From Lytechinus variegatus (lineage: Eukaryota > Echinodermata > Echinoidea > Temnopleuroida > Toxopneustidae), in contig NC_054746.1 of assembly GCF_018143015.1 (NCBI RefSeq), positions 36,240,830 through 36,304,829 on the forward strand: a DNA stretch of 64,000 nt, read 5' to 3'. Under the pieces are notes generated by a model. It was given only the letters and a program-made list of their open reading frames with translations. It did not search any database and was not told where the DNA came from. The position numbers were made by a program, and so were the translations under genes. Below, one piece after another: positions 21,401-31,650 of the stretch (its first letter is position 1; the number at the start of each line of letters is the position of its first letter).

Positions 21401-24400
21401 CTAGTCGAACATCACCTCGCCTCCCCCCTTCCCATGTCGAACATCAAATCGGTGCCCCTATATCAAACTCCAATTCGGCGCCCCTATGTCGATCTTCAAT
21501 TCGGCACCCCTAGGTAGAGCATTAATTCAGTGCACCCTATATCAAACAATTCGGCGCCCCTAGGCATGCTAGGTAGAATATCAATTCGGCGCCCCCTATA
21601 TCACACTCCAATTCGGTATACCTTTCGTAGGCCATGAAACCCCTTACTTCAGGAAAATTAATGGTAATGTCAATTCGTATTTCACATTTTGATTATATTG
21701 TTGTTAAAGTTCACATTTAAAATATACTAGTATTCATTATTTAACTGCCTTTAATAATAGCCATCGGTTATAGCCAAAGCAAAATGAAGAACATTGGAAA
21801 TCAACGTATATCAACATTATCAATAATTATATCAATGTTAGCACAGATAAATGATAATAGCTTTCAATAGTATTTTACACTTAAACCAAGTGTGATTTTG
21901 TCATTTTGAACCGAAACATAAAAAAAAACCGACTCAAATTACTCGTTAGGTACTTTCTTTCGATGGAACATGATTCTATTCACTGGCTTATAGGGGAGGC
22001 TTGTGGCCATGGACCCCCCCCCCCCAAAAAAAAAAAAAATATATGTGAAAAGAGTCAATTTACAGCTTTTTACAAATTTCCCCTATGCCCCTCAATATTA
22101 CGCTCCTTACGCTATCGATCCTGTTTAACCTACGAAGTCAATGTGAACACCATAGAAATATATAGAGATATATATATATCTTTATGGTGAACACTTATCT
22201 GTTCAAATTTACTTAAAGCCAAGTCTCTTTATTTTTTACAGGAATGCTGGTCTTCTCGCAAATTATGGCTCTCCTCATAACAAGGTTTGGTTGGAGGGTC
22301 ACACTACGAATCATGGCAGCACTTCATTTTGGCATTGGTTTTCCCAGTGTCCTAACGTTTTCTGTCCCCAAACATCCCCGCAGTAAGAAAGAAAATAATA
22401 ACACATTTATGAAACTCGAACCAACGGGTGATTCTTCCAGTGATAAACCACTATTACATGAAAAATCTAGAGAAGAAAATGTCAATTCTCCGGACAAGGC
22501 AAGTGACGCATGTCAAGTAGACAGCAGAGAATTGGCGACCGACGTCGAAGTTCGTAGAACAGAGGAAAGACTCCACGACGATGGAGTTGAGAGATGTTTC
22601 CTGACCGATGAACAAACGTCTGGTCGTGGTTCGAAGAATTCTGAAGATAGTGAAGAAAACCCAGAGTTGGATAGGAATGCTTTGTCTCGAACTGCTTCTA
22701 CCACACCCAAGGCAGTGGAAATGATCCCCGCAATCAACTCTTCGAATAGGAACACCCTCACTCAAGATACACGGGATAAGATGACCGAGCTACGGAATGA
22801 TTACACCGTGACATCGATGACCGATTGTAATGATGACTGTGATGAATATGAAATTTCTCCTTTCACAGTGAAAGATAATGATGGCATAAAGGCACTTTCA
22901 GAGTTAACCAAAGACAAGGATCGGAGTATGCTTTGGAGGATTGGAAAGGCTTTGACCTTCCCTGACCTATGGATGGCCTCTCTTTCATATATCCTAATTG
23001 GAATAGGAAGTTGTTTCTTTTATGTCAATGTGGTAAGGCGAACTTAATATTATTGATTTATTTTATTCAGCTATACGTTATAAAGTGATTTTATTTCCAT
23101 CTGAAAGCTATTTCCAATTGCAATTTGTATTTTACCCTGCATAGAATATAATGAACATTTTAATGTAAGTTGGGTCTTTTGATTTCATGGGTAATTATGC
23201 CATAAGCGTTTGGATATAGATAAAAATAATGACGAAGATGAATACATATTTATCAATGAATATTTCAAAAGATTCTATTCTCCACTTTCTGGTTGAAGGT
23301 GAATTATGTTGAATTCGAAGTTTATCACCTAAGAGACGGATATATACCATTCACGCAGCTGACCGAGTTATCATTTCAAATTCACAAATTCATGCTTGAA
23401 TTTCGAAATTTAATTTTTACTTGCAGATCAGTTATTTGATGTCTGTTGGGTTTGATGAACAGATAGGAGTGCAGTTTGTGTCTTTCATGGCCTTGTCTAG
23501 TCTTGTGGGTAAAGTTTTGTTGGTCGTGATTGGAGAGTATGTACCATTCCCGAGAATCTACCTAGAGGTCATCTCTAATCTCATCTGTATCATCGCCCTA
23601 ATCTCGTTTATGTTTGTAACGAGTGTCATACCTCTAATGTGCATCGCAATAGGTAAATGATATTTCATGAATTCTAATTTTTTATTTCCAAATGAATGTG
23701 ATTCGTCACCCTAGAGGCAGTGCTTAATAGTGAAAAATGCTTTTTCTTGATGAGTTCCTCTCAATTTCCTCTTATTTCTTCACTACATTTTTGGGGGAAA
23801 TTTATCTGTGATTGCTTTTCAAGTATAGGGTAATTATTAGTCAATGTCGAGATTGATATGTAATAGGTTGTATGAAATTCTTCATTTGTATTTGTGTTAT
23901 TTTGTTAAGATAAATCAGAAATGAATTGAACTGAATGACATAAATAAATACTAATCAGCTTTTCAAATGTATTCGAATGAGACTCTGGATGCATTCTGAC
24001 ATCTTCCGGATGTTAGACCTTGAACCAACATAGGATGTTATTAATGCCCATGCTATATCGAGGTTAAATGAAGATGAAGGATTCGGTCTCCTCTGTTCAC
24101 TTATGACATGCCAACAGCATTATTGAAGTCATTCGAGTAGGGTTTTATTTAGAATCCGAATGAATCTTCAAGCTAAAACTGATAATACATCGGTATTAAA
24201 GAGTCGCTTTTTGGTCAACATAATTATCAATTGCAAACATCCAATGAAATGTTTTTATAAATGTCACCCAAAATTTTGAATATATCCTAATTCCGGTTAG
24301 TTTTGGTATGTTCCTCTTATGCTGATTAGGTGTTGACGGGGTCTTTTTAATGAAGGAGAGATCCAACATTAGATTTAAAATTTATATCCTCAAGGGTCAT

Positions 24401-27400
24401 ATAAATTAAAAGGCATTTAATGTCTGTATATTGACATAACAAAAGGAAGAGTGAAATCAAACTTGGATATATTAATACAAATATCTTTTCTCAAAATTCT
24501 GAGTATGTTTTGCTGGTAGGAAGCACTTACATAAACAATATCCAAGTGCGAAATATCTTGATCTACTTGTACTTTTTATCATTGGAAAAAAGGTCTATAT
24601 AGTAAGCCTATTGGTGTTGTCATAATCCCATGTAAACTGAAATTAATCAAGCAGTTGCGCACCGTGTGTCACGTGGGTGCGCGAAGCGCGCTCAGTGACT
24701 TAATAGAGGTATTTTAAGGACTGTGTCATTAAACAAGTATGTATCTCATTGATCATATAATGTGAGCGCGATGTGCGAGCTGACAATTTTTGATATTCAG
24801 ATCTAAAAAAGGGACGTTATAAGCAAACAGATTTTTGTAATCATTTATGATACGTACCTGTCTCGCTAAACAAACAATGAGAGCGCGAAGCGCGAGCTAA
24901 AGTTTTGTATATATTGACCCCAAACAGGGACATTTTAAGGACTATTTTTAGGACTCCATTAAGAGTGTACATATCTCATCATAGTCATCTAATGCGAGTG
25001 CCAAGCACTTGCTGATTTTTTTAGAATTACATCTGAACACATGAAGCACTTTTTGCAGTCATCGTAATCATGATTAACATACGCATCTCACTAATCAAAT
25101 ATTGCGAGCGCGAGTTGAGAATTAATGAAATTCAGACCAAAAGAGGGACATTTTAAGGCTTGTTTGTATATAGGAATTCACGTCCATACGCATTTCACTA
25201 ACCAAATGATGCGAACGTAAGCACGGACTGGAATTGTTTGATAGTCAGTCTTTGGACCTTAAAAAAGGGGCAATGAGTAGTCATGAAAAAGGAGCATAAT
25301 TCACTATATGAAACAATGTTAACTCGATGTGCGAGGAAATATGGTGTATATTGACTTGTAAACTTGATGTTTTATTACAACAAGCTTATATCTCGTTAAA
25401 CAGACAATACGAGCACCAGGAACGATGAACACATGGACCCTGAGTAAATTATGTTTCATAAAGTTATCAAAAAATATTTATTATGTAATATAACATAATA
25501 TAAAATATTATAATCTACAATAATTTCTTCTTTCCCACTACGTTTCTTTCTTTTCTCCCTCTGTTTATCCCTTTCCTCCGTTCTTTTTTTTTTTTGGGGG
25601 GGGGGGGGGGCAGCTGATGGGGGAAAGGCACGTGGGTCTCCGTAATTACACCACTGGAATCAAGCAATACATTTTTTTAAATATATAATGTTGAGAACAC
25701 CAAAAATTTGTGTTTTTAATCACTCTTTTAGCTGTTGGAATAGCCATAGCGATTGATAACGTGGTCGTTTTCAGTCTTGCCCCTGATCTATTTGGAAAAG
25801 AGAAGGCATTGGAAACATCCGCAGTACTGTACCTCAGCTACGGCTCCGGATTCCTACTTGGGTCTCTTGTTGGTAAGTTTTAAGGGAACGTTACAACCTT
25901 AGAGAAAACACCAGATTATTATAACTCATCCTGTGCTTGATTTGATTTAATTTCATTTGATTTATATTTATAATTAGGTTACATGCATACAACGGTAAAT
26001 GTAACCAGAACATAGCACTATTGCTAGTCGAACGTGGCCCATACAAAAGCACAGATAGAAAAACCAAAACAAAATGAATAATAAGTTGCAATGTATTCCT
26101 TGCAATGGCTTGTCAAGAACACTTCTAAAAAGTATCTAAGTACAGTAGGAATAAATACTGTAGAGTACAGGTAGTGGATGTAAATTTATGATAACAAATA
26201 ACTTTTTAGAGAATTCCTTAACCTGTTCTGGATTTCTTCAATTCACTTCAAACTGGTATCCAGAAATTACTACTTAGAAAAGATAGCGAATATTGCCCTT
26301 GAGTTCTTCTTAGTCTTGCTTCGAAGATTCACCCTGAGTTGTTCTTGCATGGAAGATTCAGTCTATTTTCTTAGTCTTGCATGGAAGATACACTCTTAGT
26401 TATTCTTAGTCCTGCATGGAAGATTCACCCTGAGTTGTTCCTAGTCTTGCATAGAAGATTCACTCTCAGTTATTCTTAGTCTTGCATGGAATATTCACCC
26501 TGAGTTGTTCCTAGTCTTCCATGGAGGATTCACTCTCAGTTATTCTTAGTCTTGCATGGAAGATTCAACCTGAGTTGTTCCTAGTCTTGCATGGAAGACT
26601 TACTCTCAGTTATTCTTAGTCTTGCATGGAAGATTCACCCTGAGTTGTTCCTAGTCTTGCATTGAAGATACAATCTTAGTTATTCTTAGTCCTGCATGGA
26701 AGATTCACCCTGAGTTGTTCCTAGTCTTGCATGGAAGATTCACTCTCAGTTATGCTTAGTCTTGCCTGGAAGATTCACCCTGAGTTGTTCCTAGTCTTGC
26801 ATGGAAGATACACACTTAGTTATTCTTAGTCCTGCATGGAAGATTCACCCTGAGTTGTTCCTAGTCTTGCATGGAAGATTCACTCTCAGTTATTCTTAGT
26901 CCTGCATGGAATATTCACCCTGAGTTGTTCCTAGTCTTGCATGGAAGATTCACTCTTACTTATTCTTAGTCTTGCATGGAAGATTCACTCTCAGTTATTC
27001 TTAGTCCTGCATGGAATATTCACCCTGAGTTGTTCCTAGTCTTGCATGGAAGATTCACTCTTAGTTATTCTTAGTCTTGCATGGAAGATTCACCCTGAGT
27101 TGTTCCTAGTCTTGCATGGAAGATTCACTCTCAGTTATTCTTAGTCTTGCATGGAAGTTTCACCCTAAGTTGTTCCTAGTCTTGCATGAAAGATTCACCC
27201 TGAGTTGTTCCTAGTTTTGCATGGAAGATTCCCTCTCAGTTATTCTTAGTCCTGCATGGAAGATTCACCCTGAGTTGTTCCTAGTCTTGCCTGGAAGATT
27301 CACTCTTAGTTATTCTTAGTCTTGCATGAAAGATTCACCATGAGTTTTTCCTAGTCTTTCATGGAAGATTCACTCTCAGTTATTCTTAGTCCTGCATGGA

Positions 27401-30061
27401 AGATTCACCCTGAGTTGTTCCTAGTCTTGCATGGAAGATTCACTCTCAGTTATGCTTAGTCTTGCATGGAAGATTCACCCTGAGTTGTTCCTAGTCTTGC
27501 ATGGAAGATACACTCTCAGTTATTCTTAGTCCTGCATGGAAGATTCACCCTGAGTTGTTCCTAGTCTTGCATGGAAGATTCACTCTCAGTTATTCTTAGT
27601 CCTGCATGGAATAATCACCCTGAGTTGTTCCTAGTCTTGCATGGAGGATTCACTCTCAGTTATTCTTAGTCTTGCATGGAAGATTCAACCTGAGTTGTTC
27701 CTAGTCTTGCATGGAAGACTTACTCTCAGTTATTCTTAGTCTTGCATGGAAGATTCACCCTGAGTTGTTCCTAGTCTTGCATTGAAGATACAATCTTAGT
27801 TATTCTTAGTCCTGCATGGAAGATTCACCCTGAGTTGTTCCTAGTCTTGCATGGAAGATTCACTCTCAGTTATGCTTAGTCTTGCCTGGAAGATTCACCC
27901 TGAGTTGTTCCTAGTCTTGCATGGAAGATTCACCCTGAGTTGTTCCTAGTCTTGCATGGAAGATTCACTCTCAGTTATTCTTAGTCCTGCATGGAATATT
28001 CACCCTGAGTTGTTCCTAGTCTTGCATGGAAGATTCACTCTCAGTTATTCTTAGTCTTGCATGGAAGATTCACTCTCAGTTATTCTTAGTCTTGCATGGA
28101 AGATTCACCCTGAGTTGTTCCTAGTCTTGCATGGAAGATACACTCTTAGTTATTCTTAGTCCTGCATGGAAGATTCACCCTGAGTTGTTCCTAGTCTTGC
28201 ATGGAAGATTCACTCTCAGTTATTCTTAGTCTTGCATGGAAGATTCACCCTGAGTTGTTCCTAGTCTTGCATGGAAGATACACTCTTAGTTATTCTTAGT
28301 CCTGCATGGAATATTCACCCTGAGTTGTTCCTAGTCTTGCATGGAAGATTCACTCTCAGTTATTCTTAGTCCTGCATGGAATATTCACCCTGAGTTGTTC
28401 CTAGTCTTGCATGGAAGATTCACTCTTAGTTATTCTTAGTCTTGCATGGAAGATTCACCCTGAGTTGTTCCTAGTCTTGCATGGAAGATTCACTCTCAGT
28501 TATTCTTAGTCTTGCATGGAAGATTCACCCTGAGTTGTTCCTAGTCTTGCATGGAAGATACACTCTCAGTTATTCTTAGTCTGGCATGGAAGATTCACTT
28601 TAAGTTGTTTTGGCAGATTTACCTGTTTCTTCGTTATTCCGTTTGAGTAAAACAAAATGACACCTCACAAAATACCAAATTTAGGGGGAAAATATGATAT
28701 AAGCAAAATAATAATCATTATATGTGTCCGGAAAGAGTATCTTCTACCAAATAATTTGTTAACATATTTTATGCCATACGTCTTCACGCAGTGATGTAAG
28801 TTTTGATTTGCGCTAGGTACATCTACGGCATGACGGCAATTAATGAATGCACGGGTGAATGCAGATGTCATATTACTACAAGGGTTGCATTAAACTCCAT
28901 TGCAAAATACCTTTTCAATAATTAACATTAGAATTGTTTAATAAATGCTTTGTAGTATCAATTCTCAAATTAATATAATTAAAAAGAGAATTGCAAATAG
29001 GCCTATGTTTACTAACTCATATAGGATTATGATATCATCTGGATCTGGATTCATTCTTTGCAGCCATCCTTACTTTGACTTAGTATTGGCCTTAGAGTAC
29101 TAGTTAACCATTTTAAAAGTTAAAGGGAATCATGAAAAGTGTGGATGTGCGTTCCCCTGAATATTTTGGGTCTTGCCTAGATAATTCCAAGAAATCAGTA
29201 AGAACATGTATCAGCAGTATGGTTGATTACGTGCATTCACTATCCTTTTTTGTGGGGGGGATGGCCATGGGAAGCGGGAATGTTGAAGCACCTATTCCGC
29301 GGGGCGTGCTGCGTGTGTTATTCTCCAAAGGCAGCATCCCCTGAAATTCTGGTATATGGTGTGGCGAAATATATCAATATAATCAAAATTACCTACATTT
29401 TTTTAGTAAAACCCTCTTTTTTTGCTTGTCAAATATATCTGGACCAAAATGAATTTTATTTTATAGTGAACTCCCCCCCCCCCGTGGCGGATTTTCGTCG
29501 GGGGGGGCAATAAAGTATAAATTTCTTTAAACTCGTCAGGGGGGGGCAAAAGGTCTTTCAAGTTCGTCAGGGGGGGCAGGGATACGTCCTTTGCATGGGT
29601 TGTGGCTCGTCAGGGGGGCAGACTGCCCCCCCCGTAGGTACTTTGTCAAATTACCGATCAGCACCCCCTGTAAAAAAAATCGTTTCCAGTGCCCCGGTGG
29701 TCTATTCAATGGTGTGTTTCTTTGGGGTTTTTTCTCCCCTTTCCGATTTGCTTATGCATGCTTGCCCTTCCTTCCTCTCACACACACACTTTCTCTTCCC
29801 CTCATAATAGGTCAGAGCATCGATCAAACAGGTTCGTATGAGAGCGCCCTACTTGCTTTCGTCGGTGTATTTGCTACATCTGGGGTCCTGCTGCTGCTTA
29901 CGCCTCTTTACCAACGTTACTTCGCACCTGAGCGATTTGTTACCTTCATTATTCACCGGCGAAAGATGGAGGCAAGAAAGAAGAGGAGTACATCCACCAA
30001 AGGTGATAACAAAAACGAACAAAATCTCGAGAAAGAAAAAAAGCACTCTCCTACCTTATAA
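9281..30061 (+). CDS. Monocarboxylate-transporter-like protein, SLC16 family (six exons)
   Basis: Joining 9281-9482, 19748-20044, 22242-23032, 23427-23652, 25732-25872 and 29811-30061 gives 1908 bases and 635 residues. Every junction is GT-AG and all phases agree. The protein has about 12 hydrophobic segments: TM1 in exon 1, TM2 to the start of TM5 in exon 2, the rest of TM5 plus TM6 and most of TM7 in exon 3, TM7-TM10 in exons 3-5, TM11 across exons 5-6, and TM12 in exon 6. A hydrophilic, acidic loop of about 190 residues (about 211-401) separates the two halves, as in MCTs, but is long. The family signature at TM5 is recognisable as [15 protein letters not shown]; the TM1 signature is degenerate (NKWGCVVV). 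The family moves monocarboxylates or related solutes across membranes, and the substrate cannot be told here. The ATG at 9281 was chosen because it opens the frame into TM1; a TTG lies two codons upstream. Confidence 0.9.
9483..10616. other. Start of transporter intron 1, no recognised element
   Basis: AT-rich intronic DNA with a G-rich patch near 9540-9710. I see no exon, RNA or repeat structure that I can support. Confidence 0.35.
10621..11254. mobile_element. Giant fold-back element: inverted arms of palindromic 53-bp units
   Basis: The ends AAGTGCCACCGAGATGTTGA and the exact inverted counterpart define a 634-bp element flanked by TTAA (10617-10620 and 11255-11258). Each arm of about 310 bp is nearly self-complementary to the other. 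Each arm is built of about five tandem units of roughly 53 bp, such as GATGAGATGACAAGATCCCG. Each unit is itself partly palindromic around GGATCT or AGATCC. The turn is near 10945-10975. There is no coding capacity. Confidence 0.85.
11259..11651. mobile_element. Inverted-repeat element next to the fold-back element
   Basis: The ends AGAGAAATTCCAGTGTTG and, inverted, AGAGAAATTCCAGTTTTG are flanked by TTAA (11255-11258 and 11652-11655). The bases outside, TATGGAAGC at the left of the fold-back element and GCTTCCATA at 11656-11664, continue the inverted repeat. The 634-bp fold-back element therefore probably inserted at a TTAA inside this older element's left end. Confidence 0.7.
12427..12556. 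repeat. 40-bp-arm hairpin enclosing TTAGGG-type repeats
   Basis: The left arm 12427-12466 (beginning GGTAAGCACTAAACAGGTAC) and right arm 12517-12556 are close inverted copies. Between them, 12484-12515 reads TTAGGG TTAGGG TTAGGA TTAGGA and then TATTAGGG, a short interstitial telomere-type tract. Confidence 0.85.
12806..13020. repeat. AAT-rich microsatellite
   Basis: Imperfect AAT/GAT/AAC trinucleotide repeats. They open an Asn-rich reading frame that I regard as an artefact. Confidence 0.85.
13024..13112 (-). mobile_element. tRNA-derived SINE head
   Basis: On the - strand it reads TAGCTCAATTGGTTGAGAGC (box A-like) and GCAGATTCGAACCC (box B-like), spaced as in a tRNA gene. The anticodon stem and acceptor ends do not pair well, so I call it tRNA-derived SINE material and not a working tRNA gene. 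Confidence 0.6.
13772..13932. repeat. Nested palindrome, about 160 bp
   Basis: The outer arms share AGGTTTTATCTCCCGATTTC in inverted orientation (left about 13783, right about 13903). The inner arms are ATATTCTCACTTCA and TGAAGTGAGAATAT. It is a small fold-back or MITE-like unit without recognised target duplication. Confidence 0.75.
14640..15010. repeat. CT-rich minisatellite
   Basis: Degenerate tandem words of the type GTCTCTCTCATTCATTTTCC, about 25-30 bp apart. Purely pyrimidine-rich on this strand; the reading frame inside is compositional. Confidence 0.75.
15615..15776. repeat. 15-bp minisatellite
   Basis: About ten copies of ACCTCTGCCATTTTT with few changes. The unit is a multiple of three, so the - strand reads a monotonous MAEVK repeat. 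Confidence 0.92.
15784..16912. repeat. 17-bp minisatellite, about 66 units
   Basis: Tandem copies of GGTATGAATGTGAGTAT with G/A alternation at GTGTGG versus GTATGG and occasional shortened units. Because 17 is not a multiple of three and the unit has no - strand stop, all three - strand frames stay open and create artefactual frames of about 300 codons. It directly follows the 15-bp array inside transporter intron 1. Confidence 0.95.
17690..17950 (-). mobile_element. SINE remnants (tRNA-like head and conserved body)
   Basis: The - strand reads GTGGTGTAGTGGTTCTAACT, like the heads at 19122 and 36326, then a body with TTTGGCAAGGCGTCAATCCA. The same body word recurs in degraded form near 49470. 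Downstream, GTGGTTCGATTCCCACC at 17922-17938 on the + strand is a further box B-like word. Confidence 0.55.
17960..19100. other. Intronic DNA without recognised features
   Basis: AT-rich. A CAGTGGCGTATCTGGGCATT word at 18316 resembles a hAT-type end but no partner was found nearby. Confidence 0.35.
19122..19202 (+). mobile_element. tRNA-derived SINE fragment
   Basis: GGGGCGTGGTGGTATAGTGG matches the SINE head at 47183. The tail CACATTGTGCTGCACTTAAC also matches, but the box B region is deleted between them. It lies in transporter intron 1 upstream of exon 2. Confidence 0.7.
19748..20044 (+). CDS. SLC16-like gene, coding exon 2
   Basis: It encodes residues 68-166: TM2 ([16 protein letters not shown]), TM3, TM4 and the start of TM5 with the YFPER motif. 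The acceptor is TTTTGAAG/GTTGG and the donor GCAG/GTATG. It enters and leaves in phase 1. The frame stays open for a further 250 bases past the donor, but that part loses all family resemblance. Confidence 0.9.
20505..20608. mobile_element. Short fold-back MITE
   Basis: AAGAACGACTGGTGA and TCACCAGTCGTTCTT face each other about 30 bp apart, preceded by GGGTGTTTCATTAAGCTGTT. A related, rearranged sequence lies at 45590-45695 (AAGAACCAATGGTGACC and a CATTTCATAGAGCTGTTCGT-like word, reversed). Confidence 0.65.
20640..21175. repeat. GCGAAGCGC array II
   Basis: Degenerate units of about 105 bp carry words such as GCGATAGCGAAGCGCGAGC (20720), GAGCACGAAGCGCTAGC, GCGAGCGAGAAACGCGAGC and GCGAACGCGAAGAGCGAG. 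ATGAACAGGAT and TTTTGATATTC words lie between them, as in the other arrays. It lies in transporter intron 2. Confidence 0.8.
21177..21622. repeat. GGCGCCCC tandem array, about 27-bp unit
   Basis: Repeated words of the type AATTCGGCGCCCCTAGGTCG with variable spacers, about 15 copies. It follows array II directly, so both may belong to one composite element. Confidence 0.8.
21640..22200. other. Rest of transporter intron 2
   Basis: AT-rich intronic DNA with a C-run/A-run at 22014-22040. No gene or structured repeat recognised. Confidence 0.35.
22242..23032 (+). CDS. SLC16-like gene, coding exon 3
   Basis: It encodes residues 167-430: the rest of TM5 ([12 protein letters not shown]), TM6, the large central loop rich in Glu, Asp, Ser and Thr, and most of TM7 ([20 protein letters not shown]). 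The acceptor is TTTTTACAG and the donor GTAAGG. It ends in phase 0. Confidence 0.92.
23427..23652 (+). CDS. SLC16-like gene, coding exon 4
   Basis: It encodes residues 431-505: the end of TM7, TM8 ([17 protein letters not shown]), TM9 and the beginning of TM10. The acceptor is ACTTGCAG and the donor ATAG/GTAAAT. It starts in phase 0 and ends in phase 1. Confidence 0.92.
24652..25656. mobile_element. hAT-like element with GCGAAGCGC array III (1005 bp)
   Basis: The left end is CAGTTGCGCACCGTG; the right end read inward is CAGTGGTGTAATTACGGAG. TAATCAAG (24644-24651) and GAATCAAG (25657-25664) form an 8-bp target duplication with one mismatch. Inside are about eight degenerate 110-bp units, the best dyad being GAGAGCGCGAAGCGCGAGC near 24880, then an AT-rich part, a CT-rich tract and a G-run. 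It is an inverted relative of 47718-48876. It sits in transporter intron 4, 75 bp upstream of exon 5. Confidence 0.82.
25732..25872 (+). CDS. SLC16-like gene, coding exon 5
   Basis: It encodes residues 506-552: the rest of TM10 ([15 protein letters not shown]), the loop with PDLFGKEK, and TM11 ([15 protein letters not shown]). The acceptor follows CACTCTTTTAG and the donor is TTG/GTAAG. A hAT-like element ends only 75 bp upstream. Confidence 0.92.
26294..28612. repeat. 35-bp minisatellite with 70-bp dimer order
   Basis: About 66 copies of a 35-bp unit alternate between two types: CTTGCATGGAAGATTCACCC followed by TGAGTTGTTCCTAGT, and the same start with CACTCTCAGTTATTCTTAGT. The usual order is therefore a 70-bp dimer. 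Rare variants near 26521-26800 recur exactly 1120 bp later (27641-27900), showing a larger duplication of 32 units. It lies in transporter intron 5. Confidence 0.95.
28613..29123. other. Intronic DNA without recognised features
   Basis: Between the minisatellite and the region shared with the left-edge paralogue. AT-rich, nothing recognised. Confidence 0.35.
29482..29637. repeat. G-run repeat inserted in the last transporter intron
   Basis: This segment is missing from the homologous intron at the left edge of the window. It starts GTGGCGGATTTTCGTC, which resembles hAT-type ends, and contains three CTCGTCAGGGGGG- or TTCGTCAGGGGGG-type words. Confidence 0.55.
29811..30061 (+). CDS. SLC16-like gene, terminal coding exon 6
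   Basis: It encodes residues 553-635: the end of TM11, TM12 ([18 protein letters not shown]) and a Lys- and Glu-rich cytoplasmic tail ending at TAA (30059-30061). The acceptor is TCATAATAG. A decayed duplicate of this exon lies near 987-1028. Confidence 0.92.
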
Positions 30062-30295
30062 AGCCGATACCCCGAACATCATGATCATCCACCATTCCGG
30101 GCCACCATTCCATGATATTCACTTGATTCTTAAGAGAGCTAACTTGTGTAACGCTGTCGATTTCATATGGGCACAGTTATAGGGCATAAGATTTGAGTAG
30201 ACTTTGAGTAGACTTTTTAACGATTCCGTCAAGGCTGGCAACTTTCATAAAACCATGAAAACTGTCCCCTCGGGTTGTCGATCGTATGTAAAACT

Positions 30296-31012
30296 CACAA
30301 AAAGTTTGGAAATCTGACTTTGATCGATAATCCCTCCTCGGTTTTAGTGAATATTAATGTGTAATTGATACCACGAATAAAGCATTTAATTGTCTTTAAA
30401 ATGATACCCTACATGTACATGGTATGATTATGGTTCACACCGAGGGGCAGTGCCTTGAAATGTGGGGGCACCGCCTTTATTCAAAAGTTGCCAAATGAAA
30501 GTCTCTGTTCTTTTTTTCCTTGGATGATGAGTGAGTTTCTCAGCGGTTTCTTTTGTTTTCATACACCTAAACATCAACATTAACGTGGAATCAAACACCC
30601 CTCTGCACAAGCAAACACATAACAAACAAACATGCATGGGTATTTTAAACCACAACTCAAACCATGTTCTCACAGAACCATCACTACATAAACCACAACA
30701 CATCAAAAATGAAGAAGAAGGGGTCTCTATTGACAAAAGAATCATGTTCTGTATTGACCCTTCATGACTATTTCTGCTCGTTTTGCAGCCTTTCAATTCA
30801 GACCTCATCCAACACTTTTTGTATCCTGGGGCGGTATTCTGAAAACGTTCTTATCTTAATTTTGTTCTCTTTTAGTGATGGCATGATCATAACAAGCGTA
30901 GTATCATTTTAAAGAGCATTAAATAATCGTTTGAATGATACCAAATATGCATTGGATAAAATTGGGAGTTGGGAAAAATTAATGGCCAAACTCAGATTTC
31001 CAAAATGTTTTG
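30296..31012 (+). mobile_element. Inverted-repeat element, copy 1
   Basis: The ends AAAAAGTTTGGAAATCTGAC and, read inward from the right, AAAACATTTTGGAAATCTGA are inverted. Further in, AAAATGATACC and GGTATCATTTT-type words are also inverted. The body is repeated in opposite orientation at 41477-42110. Its start lies 235 bp beyond the transporter stop, so it may be in the 3' untranslated region. Confidence 0.7.
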
Positions 31013-31213
31013 AGTGACATTCTTAATTATTCATAAGATTCGTCCTCTGTGCCTCGATCATATCATGGACCTAGGTCCAATTAAGGATCCATGCATGCAC
31101 TGGCAACACTGAATGAACTCGGCATGCTCTCATGGAATCTTATATAATCATGTAATCTTGTGAGATATTTTATCGTGTAGATGTTTTAGTAACTCATGTC
31201 TTCCGCAATTGAA

Positions 31214-31650
31214 CTATCCGTCCTTTCACACGGTAAATAAATCGTAATTTGAATGATAATTCCAGTGGAAAAATAAGACTAATCACGATTTTTTTTTAGC
31301 ACGTGTGAAACCAAACAAGAACAAATTCTACTCCAGAGGTAAATTCCTATAGTTTCACTTAAATTACGGTTTGAATTTTGCGTGTGAAAGACTTGACCTC
31401 CAAAACATCTTTTGGGGACGGAGCTTACGTGACCTTTCAATCACTTCCGTAAGTAATACAATTGTCATGCACCCATCGTAGTTTGTATTTGCGATGCAGT
31501 GCTTTGATTGACAAGTCACCAAAGACATATACCGCCTTCGCTCGGGAATTCGAACTCAAATCATAGTTTTCGAGTGAGCGTATGAAAGGTCCGATGATCC
31601 TAAAGACGTTTATCATTACAATGATGATTCAAGATTCACGTGTTAAAAGG
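31214..31650. mobile_element. Candidate MITE with CCTTTCACACG ends
   Basis: The left end CCTTTCACACGGTAAATAAA and, read inward from the right, CCTTTTAACACGTGAATC are imperfect inverted repeats. Internal GTGTGAAA words occur in both orientations. No target duplication was established. Confidence 0.45.

Noticed and set aside
26294..28612. CRISPR array
   Set aside because: The 35-bp units are contiguous without unique spacers and lie in an animal intron.
29591..29810. Coding extension upstream of transporter exon 6
   Set aside because: The frame is open but the TCATAATAG acceptor and phase fix the exon start at 29811, and the upstream part is pyrimidine tract and G-run repeat.
30378..30383. 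AATAAA as the transporter polyadenylation signal
   Set aside because: Plausible distance from the stop, but it lies in an AT-rich repeat and many such words occur; not supportable without transcript data.
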